Assembly (NCBI GenBank): GCA_029817715.1
Contig: JARUPY010000539.1
Coordinates: 1,091,501 to 1,155,500, forward strand
Length of the DNA: 64,000 bases
Direction of reading: 5' to 3'
Source: Melastoma dodecandrum
Lineage: Eukaryota; Streptophyta; Magnoliopsida; Myrtales; Melastomataceae
Both the position numbers and the translations under genes were made by a program. How positions within the stretch are numbered: the stretch's first letter is position 1; every line of letters begins with the position of its first letter. This document shows positions 23,542 through 33,863 of the stretch, one piece after another. The notes under the pieces were generated by a model. It made no database searches and was not told the origin of the DNA. It saw only the letters and a program-made list of their open reading frames with translations.

Positions 23542-24063
23542 CCGTTGAAACTATAGATTTGATCATTTCAAAATTTGGTTTAAGCAATATCCAGCCATCG
23601 GATGGTTAAATGCTTTTCTTTCTGGCTGTAACCTTGGTTTGATCACAGAAAGGTCATCCCCTTTGTTTCCTGAGTGAAATCTGTCCTTTCCCATATTATC
23701 GATTCATTTCCCGTGCTACTTCCTCTGTCTCTGAACAGAATGAACAAAATCTACTGCCATGGAGAGATGTTATGCAGACAGGTCTTTTCCCTAATCCAGT
23801 ATACGGGTCAGGAGGAGCTTGAGAACAATTGACTACGCCTACAACTCGTCGATGACAGGTGTTCGATGACTCGCCTACACGTGGCAAGCGAAGCTCGTTT
23901 TCCTCCCAACACCTGTACAAACCGACCATTTCTTTTCCATGCTTCTTCAAGTTCCAACAGAGACATATCCATGTACTGAAGCTCCTGTCCCTCGTTATTT
24001 ACTCACAAATCCCACATTTCCGGCAGTGTGTCCGTGGAGACCAGAAAGAAGACAGAAAAAACC
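23542..24063. other. Intergenic region between LYR gene and RCI2
   Basis: Contains the 3' flank of the LYR gene and the promoter and leader of RCI2. The sequences cacgtggc (around 23878) and acacctgt flank possible ABA/cold-response G-box-type sites. These fit an RCI2 gene but are too short to be decisive. Confidence 0.4.
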
Positions 24064-24305
24064 ATGGGGGCGGAGACTTTCTTGGAGGTGATCCTGGCCA
24101 TACTTCTACCGCCTGTCGGCGTCTTCCTCCGTTATGGATGTGGAGTGAGTTCTTTCTCAGTTTAGCATATTCCTTATTCACCCTGCTTTCCGTGTTGAGC
24201 TGGTGCTTTCTTTGCTTGCAGATAGAGTTCTGGATAGATTTGCTGCTGACAATATTGGGATACATACCTGGGATTATATACGCGCTTTATGTATTAGTTG
24301 GTTAA
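24064..24305 (+). CDS. RCI2: RCI2/PMP3 small hydrophobic stress protein
   Basis: Two-helix plasma-membrane proteolipid of the PMP3 family, linked in plants to cold, salt and ABA responses and membrane potential. Exons 24064-24144 and 24222-24305 give 54 residues, the standard length. Helix 1 is FLEVILAILLPPVGVFLRYG, with the conserved PPVGVFL. Helix 2 is FWIDLLLTILGYIPGIIYAL, ending in ALYVLVG. The intron falls between the helices, after YGCG, as in known plant RCI2 genes. Confidence 0.95.
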
Positions 24306-24771
24306 TACGAAGTTTCCTTCATGTGTTAATGGTGATTGCTGTGTAAATCTCTGTTATAAAATAAACAAAAACAGCTTTGTCTCCTTATATGAAGAGTAGT
24401 ACATGCTGGTTTGCCCTTAATCTTGTTCTAAGATACCATGAAGCCACAAAGCCCGTGCATGAAAGAAGAAAGAAACTAGTTTATCATTATCTGAATATGC
24501 AGCATATTATTCATCCAAAATTACAACCAAAATTGCCGTAACATCCACAGTTCATCCAGAAATCAGGAAAAAATATCATTACCGTGAACTGCAGAAAAAC
24601 TCCAGCAATTCAAGTCGCCAGAAAACTGCTTTAGCTTTCACACCACCTCCCATTTTCCAGTGGCCTGCAAGAATTCAGAGTTCAAAAAGAGGTTCACTAA
24701 AAGTTACAGAGGTTGGATCATTGAGTTGTAAGGAGTTTGTTCTTACTTCTTAAGTCGAGAAATATGGCACT
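24306..24771. other. Intergenic region between RCI2 and the PWWP-less paralogue
   Basis: Holds the 3' ends of two converging genes. It is A/T-rich, and I see no gene. An intron or extended 3' UTR of the minus-strand gene may lie here, because acceptor-like and donor-like sites occur near 24670 and 24745. Confidence 0.4.
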
Positions 24772-26010
24772 TCAGGGATCGGAGATTGGATGATTGAGTT
24801 GATACTTCACATCAAGTGGTCCAAATATGCTGTACTTTTGAGCGCTGCTGAAGGCAACCTTAGCATCACCATACTTCCTGAACACCACCCTGGCGCGATT
24901 GCTTTTCCTATCTACCTGTGTTTCTGACTCCTTCAATGGACCAAACATCTTCAGGGTCTTGTTCAAGGTGGCTGCCACTGGAAAGCTCCCCGTCTTTGGA
25001 AATATCAAGATGAGTTCGGCTGGGGAATTGTCACCCGCGAGCAAACAGTCGCCTTCTATGGTTGAGGACTCCTTTGCGGTCGACAGCAGTCTATCCGATT
25101 TACCAAGTGTTCTGGAATCTTCATTCGTCATTTCTCCCTCATAGTCATAGTATGCTTGATCCAGAGGATTAGTCGCGATGACTCTATCCGTCCAATATGA
25201 ATCGTTTGTATCTGCGAACTGGTATATCTCAGATCGCTCGCTGTTATGAAGAATTGATTCGTCATGTCCCACCAAGGGATTTTCAGCTGCAAACTGAAGT
25301 TGTTCGAGCAAATCATCTGACGACGAATGCTCCGGGAATTGCACATCACCCGTCTCTGAAACAAAAATTTCAAATCCATTTAGCAAAGCGCATTCGCCAT
25401 TTTCGCTTCCTTCGCCATTACTTTCCAGAGAACCAGATGGTTTAGAACCCGAAGGGCTAGTAGTAATATCTTCTACCATGGTGATGGTTATCGGTTCATC
25501 CTCGAAGGCCAAAGTAATGCCAGGATCATCGTCAACCTTATGCCTCTTCAAAAGTGAAGAAGCTTCTAAAAGCTCATCGGGATTGCCCATCAAGTCTGCC
25601 AAACTCCTCTCTTTTCTGGTATGATTGGTTCTATGAGTTTGAGATCCTTCCTTGCCCGAGGTATCTTTAATTGTATCCCTAGCACGAGCCTCCAAGCCTT
25701 GTCGCCTACGCCCTGAGCCTTCAACTGAAGGACCGACCGCCCCGTGAGACCACGAATTCGGATCAAATTCGCCGTCATCAGCTAACCCAGCAGTAAAACA
25801 TACGTTCCCATCACCACGACCACAGATGCCGTCTACGTAAACGTCAGATCCCAAAACCTCGACCATTATATCATCATCCTCGCACTGGAAAGCATCTTCC
25901 TCCCCAAAAACATCCATCTCATCATACACCTCTATATCCAAGACCTCTCTCTCGCAGCTACTCTGGACACGATACCCATCATGGTCACGGTGGTTATCCA
26001 ACGAAGCCAT
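24772..26010 (-). CDS. PWWP-protein paralogue lacking the PWWP domain
   Basis: A 412-residue acidic protein, homologous to the C-terminal half of the PWWP gene at 27041-30250. Shared landmarks in order: a basic segment RTNHTRKERSLADLM (cf. VYHRRKERSFFELM); LLKRHKVDD (cf. LLSKRRRGFD); DDLLEQLQFAAENPLVGH (cf. QDLVSQLQSVAVNPMGGH); NDSYWTDR in both; and a C-terminal RRM-like fold starting SPAELILIFPKTGSFP, then TLNKTLKMFGPL and NRARVVFRKYGDAKVAF, ending QLNHPISDP. No PWWP signature occurs in residues 1-150, which are acidic instead (DEMDVFGEEDAFQCEDDD). The start at 26010 follows a leader-intron acceptor (tttttcag) directly; the donor is near 26120. It may act as a partial competitor or a free C-terminal module. 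Function is inferred. Confidence 0.82.
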   Translation of the reverse strand: MASLDNHRDHDGYRVQSSCEREVLDIEVYDEMDVFGEEDAFQCEDDDIMVEVLGSDVYVDGICGRGDGNVCFTAGLADDGEFDPNSWSHGAVGPSVEGSGRRRQGLEARARDTIKDTSGKEGSQTHRTNHTRKERSLADLMGNPDELLEASSLLKRHKVDDDPGITLAFEDEPITITMVEDITTSPSGSKPSGSLESNGEGSENGECALLNGFEIFVSETGDVQFPEHSSSDDLLEQLQFAAENPLVGHDESILHNSERSEIYQFADTNDSYWTDRVIATNPLDQAYYDYEGEMTNEDSRTLGKSDRLLSTAKESSTIEGDCLLAGDNSPAELILIFPKTGSFPVAATLNKTLKMFGPLKESETQVDRKSNRARVVFRKYGDAKVAFSSAQKYSIFGPLDVKYQLNHPISDP

Positions 26011-27040
26011 CTGAAAAACTCCCGTAAAAATCAATCCTTTTCTCCAAAAAGATAAATAACAACAAAAACCCACATCGAGAAACAGCACAACAAAATTAAA
26101 AATTAAACGTGGGTATTACCTGTGGGGAGTCGGCGACCCAAGAGCAATGGGGTTTTGGAGGCCGAGGGTTTAGAGTTTTCATAGAATAAGAAGCCGTCTG
26201 TCTGTCTCAAGGGTGGGAAAGACTAAATAACTTGGCAGAGGAGGCGCCGCAAACATCACATCAACCCAGATTTTTAATCACCTTATTTTTCTTATTTGGT
26301 GGCCAATTAAACTATCTATTTTATAATTATTTTTTAAAAATTGAATTTTATTTTGGTTTGATTTAAAATTTTAAAAATTTGATTTTGATACATGCTAAAT
26401 ATCTATATGTGTGTGTGTGTTTATTTTGGGATTGTTTTGGCAGTGATGAGATCTGATCCCAATCTGGAGGAATGCCGGTGAACAGAATAATTATCCACAG
26501 AAAATATCGGATTCACTCCATAAACTGAGAAACCAGCTGATAAAGACGAATTCAAAAGGATTTCCGGATGCAACATCTCGAAATACACTCAGGCAGACTT
26601 CCCCAAGAAATCATCATTCATTACTCAGGTCATCATTGTACAACACATCCTCAATATTTTGTGCTGATAGTGCAGCTACATGAAAGCAGTGCATTCATTT
26701 TACATCAAGGAAATTAGAAACCTAGGAGAGATCTCGGTCTCGCGGAGTCCGGAAAGGAGGACTGTAAGTTTGTTGATCCAGGAGTAGGCATGCTAATTAA
26801 TCTACCTCAGAAAGGACTAACGTGAATTGGATATGCACTGAATCTACTGCTGTTTTCGGCATTAACCAGCCACAAGTCATTCTCCTGCAATGCAAGGATT
26901 CATCATACGACTAGAAGTACTCAAGACATCCTATATATATATTCTGCAAACATCCAAGTAAACAAGTGCTAAAAGACACCTTAGGATTCATGTGATCCAG
27001 GGCTTTACCAGGAAGATATGAAGTGCAAGCCAAGGAGTCA
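26011..27040. other. Region between the tandem PWWP paralogues
   Basis: Contains the leader intron and first exon of the downstream minus-strand gene (about 26120-26180). A very A/T-rich stretch follows (26270-26400), with a short (GT)n run near 26407-26421. Then comes the 3' UTR of the PWWP gene. No additional gene is seen. Confidence 0.5.
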
Positions 27041-30000
27041 TCAGGTAGCATCTTCGGGGGCTTCAGCGGAGGCCTCAGGCAGGGGAACAGGCTTATAGTA
27101 GGTTGTGAATGGGTCCGAGAGCGTGTAATTAAGCTGATAATTTACAGCTAAGGATCCAAAGATATTAAATTTTGACGCACTACTGCAGGCAATTTCTGCG
27201 TCGCTGCTCTTCTTAAATACCACCCGGGCACGGTTCCCATCTCTGTCGAGTTCGGTCTGAAGTACATTCAGGGGGCCAAAACGTTTAAATGTCCTGTTCA
27301 GGCTAACTTCTGAAGGAATAAATCTTGGCTCGGGAAACGACATCACAAGCTCAGCTGGAGAATTCGGATCCACATATCCAGCAGGTTTCTCAGGCAGTGG
27401 CTTGCTGACTTCTACATCCCGTCTCCTCGTGTATGGTCTTCGACCAGCTTTTCGAGGTTTCTCATGCTCAAAAGGGGCAGATAGGTTCTCTCCATTTACA
27501 GCTCCATCTGGATTATCCTCAAAACCATTTCCAACGGTTCTATCTGTCCAGTAAGAGTCATTCACGTCCTCAAATTCAAATGCCTCAGAAGATCCGCCAG
27601 CATATTTGGATGACTTCCTCCTCTTACCAGCTACACTACCCACGCTCAAGTCTAAGCCTACAGCCACTGAATTCCTAAAATCTGAGAAGAAGCTAGCAGT
27701 TACATTAAAAGAACTATGTCCTCCCATAGGATTTACGGCTACAGACTGAAGTTGAGACACCAAATCCTGCAGCGACTGACACTCTGGTGCAACGCTCACC
27801 TTCCCTCCTCTTTCAGCATCGCCAATATCAACAGCACTTTCAACAGGCTCAATCCCATCGCTTTGAGATTTGAGGGAAGGAGATCTGGTCATTTGGCTGG
27901 CAACCCTGCTTATGCATGCACCAATTTTAAAAGATGGTTTAGGAAGAGAGGGGGTAGTGCTACCACCTTTTGCCATGCTACCAGAGTCGACGCCAGCATC
28001 AAAACCCCGGCGCCTTTTGGACAAAAGTGTACCATCTAACTCAAATTCATCATCTTCTGAATATATCATAGCCTCATCCATTAGTTCAAAAAAGCTTCTT
28101 TCTTTCCTCCGATGATAGACAATATCCTTCAAGTTGTGCTTTCTTCTATGGGAAGAGCTTCTAGGGACATCGGCACTTACCTGTCCAGAGGTTGCCATCC
28201 CATCTTTGATATCACTCACCTGAATACTGTCCTTGGTATCCAGTGTTTCAGCTGTGTCTTCTATCAAATCTCCAAAAGACTGAAATTCTGGCAGCTGATT
28301 AAACCCTTCATGTCGGTATAGTGCCAACAATTGAGCCTTTGCTATAACAAGCTCCAATCTGTCAGCTCCAGAAGATGGAGTTTGCGCTAATGCCTTCAGA
28401 TACCGAATAAATTCATAGGTATTAAAGAAATTTGCATCTGCAAATTTACCTACGCCCTTTCCAGTGCATAAATCAGGTCGGATTCCCACATTTTCAATGA
28501 CCTGAACTTTTATCTCATCCACAACATCCTTCGGTAAGCAGGAGCAAGCCAGCCCTAGTTCAACCCTCCTCGAAACTTCTTCCAGAGCACAATCCACAGC
28601 AGTCTGGAACTCTTCTGCATTGCTTTGCCTCACTGCACTAGGAAAGCATGATCGGAAAGGCTTGAGCAAGGATGCTTCATTCCACGCAAAAGTATTATCA
28701 CCAAAATATGCCACCAGAAAGGAGTCCTTTTCGTGATATTCCATTGCCTTCTCAGATGCATCTGAAGGGTCAAATATTTGTCCAGGCCACCATGGGTGGC
28801 TTCTGACCTTACCCCAAACTAAATCAGACACTGAAAACACATTTTCTTCATCAGGTGGTAGATGGTAAACAGCTTGATCAATTCCCCTTGAGCTACCTGT
28901 CTTCAGTTCTCCCCCACTCTTGTCTTCCTCATTGACCATTTCAAAGTCTTCATTGCCATCATCCTGTTCATCAAAGTCCATTGAATCGCCAACATGCAAA
29001 CCAGTATCACTGGGCATGGAAACATTGTCTACCTCCATATGCATTGTGTTTGGATCTGCATGGGCTACATCAATCACAGTCTTCTCGCCAAAGCATGGCA
29101 TTTTGCCTTCTAAGGCTTTCATGCAACCATCACTGGGACCAAAATACATCTCATTGCTCCTTCCAATAATCTCTGTATCCACACTCCCTGTTAACCGGAT
29201 TTCTGTCCCCATATCAATCTCACTTTCACCAGAGTTAAACTCTGCTTCCTTGGAAACTAGTTCATTAACTTGGTAATCCTGGTCATTCTGATAAATAACT
29301 TGCTCGGCGTCCGTGTTCCCAAAAACATTTCCCTCCCCGATTGCGGCTCCTCCATCAATAATAGTAACTCCACCTTCTAAGGATTCATCATTTGTCACAG
29401 AAGCCCTATTATCTGTGTCTCCACAAACAATCTCTGCATTTGACACATGTTTATATACAGCATCAGAGCCAATGACTCCCATTTCACCACTGTCCAAACT
29501 CTTCTCATCGTTGACCAACTCTCCCTTAGCAGCCCCCCTCTGAGATCCCACTTTCTCTTCTGCACCGCAAAGTTTCTCACTGTTCCCAAGAGTTCCTTCA
29601 CCTACACCGCAAACATTCTCATCCAAGCAAAAAGTATCTATAGCTTCCATTGTATCAATGGCTGATGCATGATTCAACGAATGATATTTATCTCCTGCGA
29701 GAGTAGTAACATCTTTCTCAGTAGACTTCTCTAAGTTACCGGAAACAACGTCCACATTTGATACACAGCCCTCTATTGCATCAGAATCAGCAACTACCAA
29801 CCCATCACTAGCCAAACCCTTCCCTTCCTCAACAAAATCATTCTGACTACCCAGCATCTCTGCTTCGCCCTTCTCCTCATTAACTGTTCCCTCTGCTCCG
29901 GCAACAACATCCACAGGCGGAACTTCTTCCATCAAAGCATCCTCCAAAACCACTCCTTCCTCAACCTTATGATCCCCGCTCCCCTTTGCCTCCACCCGAC

Positions 30001-30250
30001 TCGCCCCCAACTCCTCAAGTTCATCCTTTGAAGGCCTGACACCAGGAAAAACTTCCACAACACCATTCGAATCAGCATCATTCGTGTCACCCTCAACCAA
30101 AACCTCGGTCCGCATCGCCTCCACCACCGCAACATCGCCCCAATCTCCAACTTCCCCACCCGCTCCCTCCCCGGAATTCTCACCACCTCCAACACCCCCG
30201 ACAACATACAGCTCCTGGGCCGAATTCCCATCCCAGTCTCGATCAGTCAT
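27041..30250 (-). CDS. PWWP-domain chromatin protein (PDP-like)
   Basis: Nuclear chromatin reader of 1,069 residues in one coding exon. The long N-terminal region (to about 470) is acidic and low-complexity, rich in E, D, G and V. The PWWP domain starts at about residue 475 with FSVSDLVWGKVRSHPWWPGQ and continues with FLVAYFGDNTFAWNEASLLKP. A basic segment (SSHRRKHNLKDIVYHRRKER) and a bipartite-like LLSKRRRG lie near 730-780. The C-terminus from about 960 is an RRM-like fold (SPAELVMSFPEPRFIP, LNRTFKRFGPL, NRARVVFKKSSDAEIA). In Arabidopsis, PDP proteins with this layout associate with PRC2-linked MSI proteins and affect H3K27me3 and flowering. That role is inferred here. The start at 30250 lies one base after a leader-intron acceptor (gttttcag); a second upstream in-frame ATG at 30316 would fall inside that intron. 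Confidence 0.9.
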   Translation of the reverse strand: MTDRDWDGNSAQELYVVGGVGGGENSGEGAGGEVGDWGDVAVVEAMRTEVLVEGDTNDADSNGVVEVFPGVRPSKDELEELGASRVEAKGSGDHKVEEGVVLEDALMEEVPPVDVVAGAEGTVNEEKGEAEMLGSQNDFVEEGKGLASDGLVVADSDAIEGCVSNVDVVSGNLEKSTEKDVTTLAGDKYHSLNHASAIDTMEAIDTFCLDENVCGVGEGTLGNSEKLCGAEEKVGSQRGAAKGELVNDEKSLDSGEMGVIGSDAVYKHVSNAEIVCGDTDNRASVTNDESLEGGVTIIDGGAAIGEGNVFGNTDAEQVIYQNDQDYQVNELVSKEAEFNSGESEIDMGTEIRLTGSVDTEIIGRSNEMYFGPSDGCMKALEGKMPCFGEKTVIDVAHADPNTMHMEVDNVSMPSDTGLHVGDSMDFDEQDDGNEDFEMVNEEDKSGGELKTGSSRGIDQAVYHLPPDEENVFSVSDLVWGKVRSHPWWPGQIFDPSDASEKAMEYHEKDSFLVAYFGDNTFAWNEASLLKPFRSCFPSAVRQSNAEEFQTAVDCALEEVSRRVELGLACSCLPKDVVDEIKVQVIENVGIRPDLCTGKGVGKFADANFFNTYEFIRYLKALAQTPSSGADRLELVIAKAQLLALYRHEGFNQLPEFQSFGDLIEDTAETLDTKDSIQVSDIKDGMATSGQVSADVPRSSSHRRKHNLKDIVYHRRKERSFFELMDEAMIYSEDDEFELDGTLLSKRRRGFDAGVDSGSMAKGGSTTPSLPKPSFKIGACISRVASQMTRSPSLKSQSDGIEPVESAVDIGDAERGGKVSVAPECQSLQDLVSQLQSVAVNPMGGHSSFNVTASFFSDFRNSVAVGLDLSVGSVAGKRRKSSKYAGGSSEAFEFEDVNDSYWTDRTVGNGFEDNPDGAVNGENLSAPFEHEKPRKAGRRPYTRRRDVEVSKPLPEKPAGYVDPNSPAELVMSFPEPRFIPSEVSLNRTFKRFGPLNVLQTELDRDGNRARVVFKKSSDAEIACSSASKFNIFGSLAVNYQLNYTLSDPFTTYYKPVPLPEASAEAPEDAT

Positions 30251-31868
30251 CCTGAAAACCCCAACCCCCCAACAGTACCCGCACACTCTCCCGGCGTGAT
30301 CGCCTCCACGAACCAATAAAAGACGCGATTTTTCGAGCTCCAGCGGAAAAGCCCTAGAATAATTCAGACGAAAGGCGTCGAGTAAGAGGTAAAAGCACGC
30401 GACTTGACGAGCGGACGAGCGAAGTGAGAAGTCAAAACGCAGGGGAAGGTGGGGAGAGGAAAGAAACGAACTTCGGGGCTCTCAAGAAATGGGTTTTGCA
30501 GCTCGCCTGCTTGGTCGAGAAATGGAGATTCCGCCTGAGTCGTCGAGAAATGCCGAGGCCGAGGGTTTCGGACAAGGGACTATAGAGAGAGACAGACAGA
30601 TAGAAGGGAGCGAGCTTTTTGTTGGAGGGGGGAAAGAAGGCAAGGCAAGGCAAGGCAAAGGGTGTCACTAACTACAATTGTGTCACACGTAAATCCTTTC
30701 TACCAGCTGTTCTACTCAATGTGATTTCAGGGACGAGTTTACTTACTTATTTTAACCCCATATGTTAATCTAACCTAATCCTTTGCCTCGCCTTTCCTTA
30801 GCAAACATAATGTCGGGGCTAGGGGGGACCCTCCTGTGTCTGCTTGCATAGGCAAAGGACGACCCACATTCCAATTGAGCCCAAATCCATATTCCAATAC
30901 AGATATCTGATAATGGCAAGTTGCAGTTGGATGTATTGAATGCTTGCTTGTTCATGACAAATTATGCAGTCCAACAATGACAATAAACAAAAGAGTCATA
31001 AAGAAGAAGGAAAATAATTTACAGATACAGACTCTGGCTGCCCAGATGCTAACAAGAAGTTCCACAAAAAACAAGAGAGAGTGAGAGAGAGAGAGAACAG
31101 CTAGACTTCGACTTCGGTAAAGCTACTACACAGCACAACCCCAATTTCGTGACCATATAAAAAGGACGCTTCTAATGTTGAGTCGCTTCTTCAAAAGCTA
31201 CATCAGCATCTAAACAAGAGATAGGAGGTGCCACAGGAGGCACTCTTCAAACTTACAGTGGCGAAACTCGTAGACCCCAGCGACTCCCCCATTGCCTGCA
31301 ATCTCACCCAAAGACCATTAGTTTCATCAGAAGCCTTGCATTCATCATAACAACCCAACCCCACAAGTTCTTGCTTATATATCATCTGGCGCTGATTTCA
31401 TATTTAAAGAGATGTGACCGGGGAGCAGTGGCATGTTCATGATCAGTCTCATGGCAGCTTAAGTTGGAGAGTAGAGATACCAGGAACACAAAAAGGGTAC
31501 AGTAAAGGGAAACAAATCTCCATAGTCACAACTACATAAGCATACAAGGACCATGCAGAAAGTGGTACTGAGTGATTGTGTTTGAGCTGTTACACTAAAG
31601 TGAGTGTGAGACACCCAGAACTCCTCGGACTTATGTCTAAAATGACAAGACGGAAGTGATTATGATCTGAATTCCCAGTCAAAAGAAGATTCGACGTTAA
31701 TCTTTTGCATCCATAACTACAGAATCATAATTTCTTTCCCCCAAGTCATATTTTTTTCCGATGCAATCCACATTAATACACCCAGAGCAGCTTATTATAT
31801 AAGTCAAGAACCAGAAGAGATCAAGATCTGACCAACCACTTCAAGAGGATGCAGGTCTAGCTTGTCGC
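30251..31868. other. Intergenic region between PWWP gene and NF-YB
   Basis: 30251-30620 is the PWWP gene's leader and promoter. The remainder (about 30700-31868) is the 3' side of NF-YB. It includes a GA-rich microsatellite at about 31075-31096 and no supportable gene. Confidence 0.45.
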
Positions 31869-33863
31869 TCATTGATGGGCATTGACATAATTAACTGAAC
31901 CTGGTTGACCAAACTGTAAAAAGTCATTGAAGAAAAAGGTCATTAGTCATTACACCTGCATTTCAAGTTTAAATCATTAGTCATTACACCTGCATTTCAA
32001 GTTTAACCAATGTGTGTATTACACGAAAACACTTAACAGAGATCCAGAAACCAGTATGAGTGATTGTGTGAAAGTAAGGAACCTAACCACCAAGTCAACA
32101 TCTGGACCCTCACAACCGATAAAAAGAAATTGGAGATGACAAAAATGAGAAACTACATCCATGCATGGAGATTATTTGCATGACAACATCAATCACTAAG
32201 CACCTACTCCTGTTGCACAAAAGGAAGTAAAAATACAAAAAACCCATACAGTATACTGGTAGAGGTTACTGCTCTGCTGATCCTGGATTTAGAAGAAGTC
32301 CTCAGACAAAGTTTTAATCAGAAAATACAACAGGAGAGTTCAGACTAGTGGACTCACATAATTCATGCTCTGTGTCAACTGCGACTGCTGGACATACTGA
32401 AACAAAATCAAGTAATGAAGACCATGAGATAAACTGGTGTGTTTCATGAAGCTCCTCGCTCAGAATTTTTGAAATCATATCATTCCCGATGAGAGTATAA
32501 TGTACTAGCTTGGTTACCTGTGCACTTTGACCAGGCTGACCGCCGGCCATGTCCTTTCGGGTAGATCCTTCTCCACCCTTTGCAGAGCCCTTGGTATCAC
32601 CCTGTCAGGGCCATTATATGCAGGAATTGTAAATAAGTTAAGCATGGATGTTTTTCAAATATAACAATCGGGATGGGAAAAACATTGTAATTGATAGAAC
32701 AGCATAGCAATGGAAGAAAATTATAAAACATACCTCTAACTGCTTCCACCAGAAACGTCCCAAAATCAACCAACATGCAGCAAAGACAAGGAAAAATGTG
32801 TCAGATATAAGACATTCAAGAATAGAAGTATGGCAAACGAATGTCATCCATTAGTTCTATTCCATGGTTAAGAGAAAATAATATGACAATTTCCCATTTA
32901 TTCAGCGATCATTACCATTATTGAATGAAACCCTATTCATCAATTTATCAATGTAATTCTTCCTCCAAGAAAAAGATAAAGAAAACCTATTTGTGGGAAC
33001 ATAGAGAGAATTCTACAATTTCAACCGTGATGATGATGCTCGGTTGAGTTATCTTAAAGGAAAAAGTACCAGCAGCCCTTCAGTGAGAGGTCAACCAAAC
33101 CCTTCCCCCCCCACTCCCCGCCAAAGAAAAATAACAGTAACAATGACAACAAACAAAGAGGAAAGAAACAGCACCTCTCTGTATCTAGCCAGATATATCT
33201 TTAGAGGCTCGATATAGTCTTCAAAGCCCAAGGTTGCCATTGCCCACAACAAATCATCACCGTTAATAGTTTTTCGTTTCTCTTTCTGGCACTTGTCACT
33301 CGCCCTGTTTACAAAGCCAGAAGCAACCAGACAGACATGAGTTGTAATTCAAACCTCATTTATTTGCACATTGCACATTCCATAATTAACCTAACCAAGA
33401 TAATCACCATCATCATCCTCCAACGGATGCCCACAAACCAAAACCAAATGCAAAATAATCTGGACCACAAGGATCTCATGTAATGGGCTAGATAGTCCAC
33501 ACAAAACACAATATCAACTATTCCATCCCCATAAAAAAGAAGGATACATAACACCCCACCCGTCGCAACCCCATCAATCAAACGGAAGCAGATAACAATT
33601 AGCTGAATCGCAAGTAACATCCCGGCCGCGTACTCGCTAGTGATGAAACTGATGAACTCAGAGACACACTCCTGCACCGTATCCTTAGCATCCTTGGCGA
33701 TCTTTCCGTTGGCGGGCAGCGCCTTCTTCATTATCCTGCTGATATTAGCGATGGGGAGATACCTGTCCTGCTCCCGAACTCCACCCGAGTGTGGGCTCTG
33801 CTCACCCCCACTATCATGGCTCCCTGCGCCGACCCCAACCGGACTCGACGGCCCATCCGCCAT
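31869..33863 (-). CDS. NF-YB: Nuclear factor Y subunit B (NF-YB)
   Basis: Histone-fold subunit of the CCAAT-binding NF-Y trimer. Exons: 33863-33634, 33304-33175, 32734-32739 (6 nt), 32601-32518, 32396-32358 and 31913-31869. They sum to 534 nt, giving 177 residues. The core starts [20 protein letters not shown], continues [20 protein letters not shown] and [20 protein letters not shown], and ends [18 protein letters not shown]. The next residues, [14 protein letters not shown], match the family's usual (M/L)EGDTKGS only if the 6-nt exon TTAGAG is included. The Q-rich tail ends [14 protein letters not shown]. It belongs to the NF-YB1/8/10-type non-LEC1 group. A leader intron probably separates 33863 from a first exon near 34290. 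Confidence 0.93.
31940..32007. repeat. Tandem 34-bp duplication in last NF-YB intron
   Basis: The unit beginning tcattagtcattacacctg occurs twice head-to-tail (31940-31973 and 31974-32007). It lies 26-94 bp upstream of the last acceptor, where the branch point should lie, so each copy could provide a candidate branch site. Confidence 0.85.
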
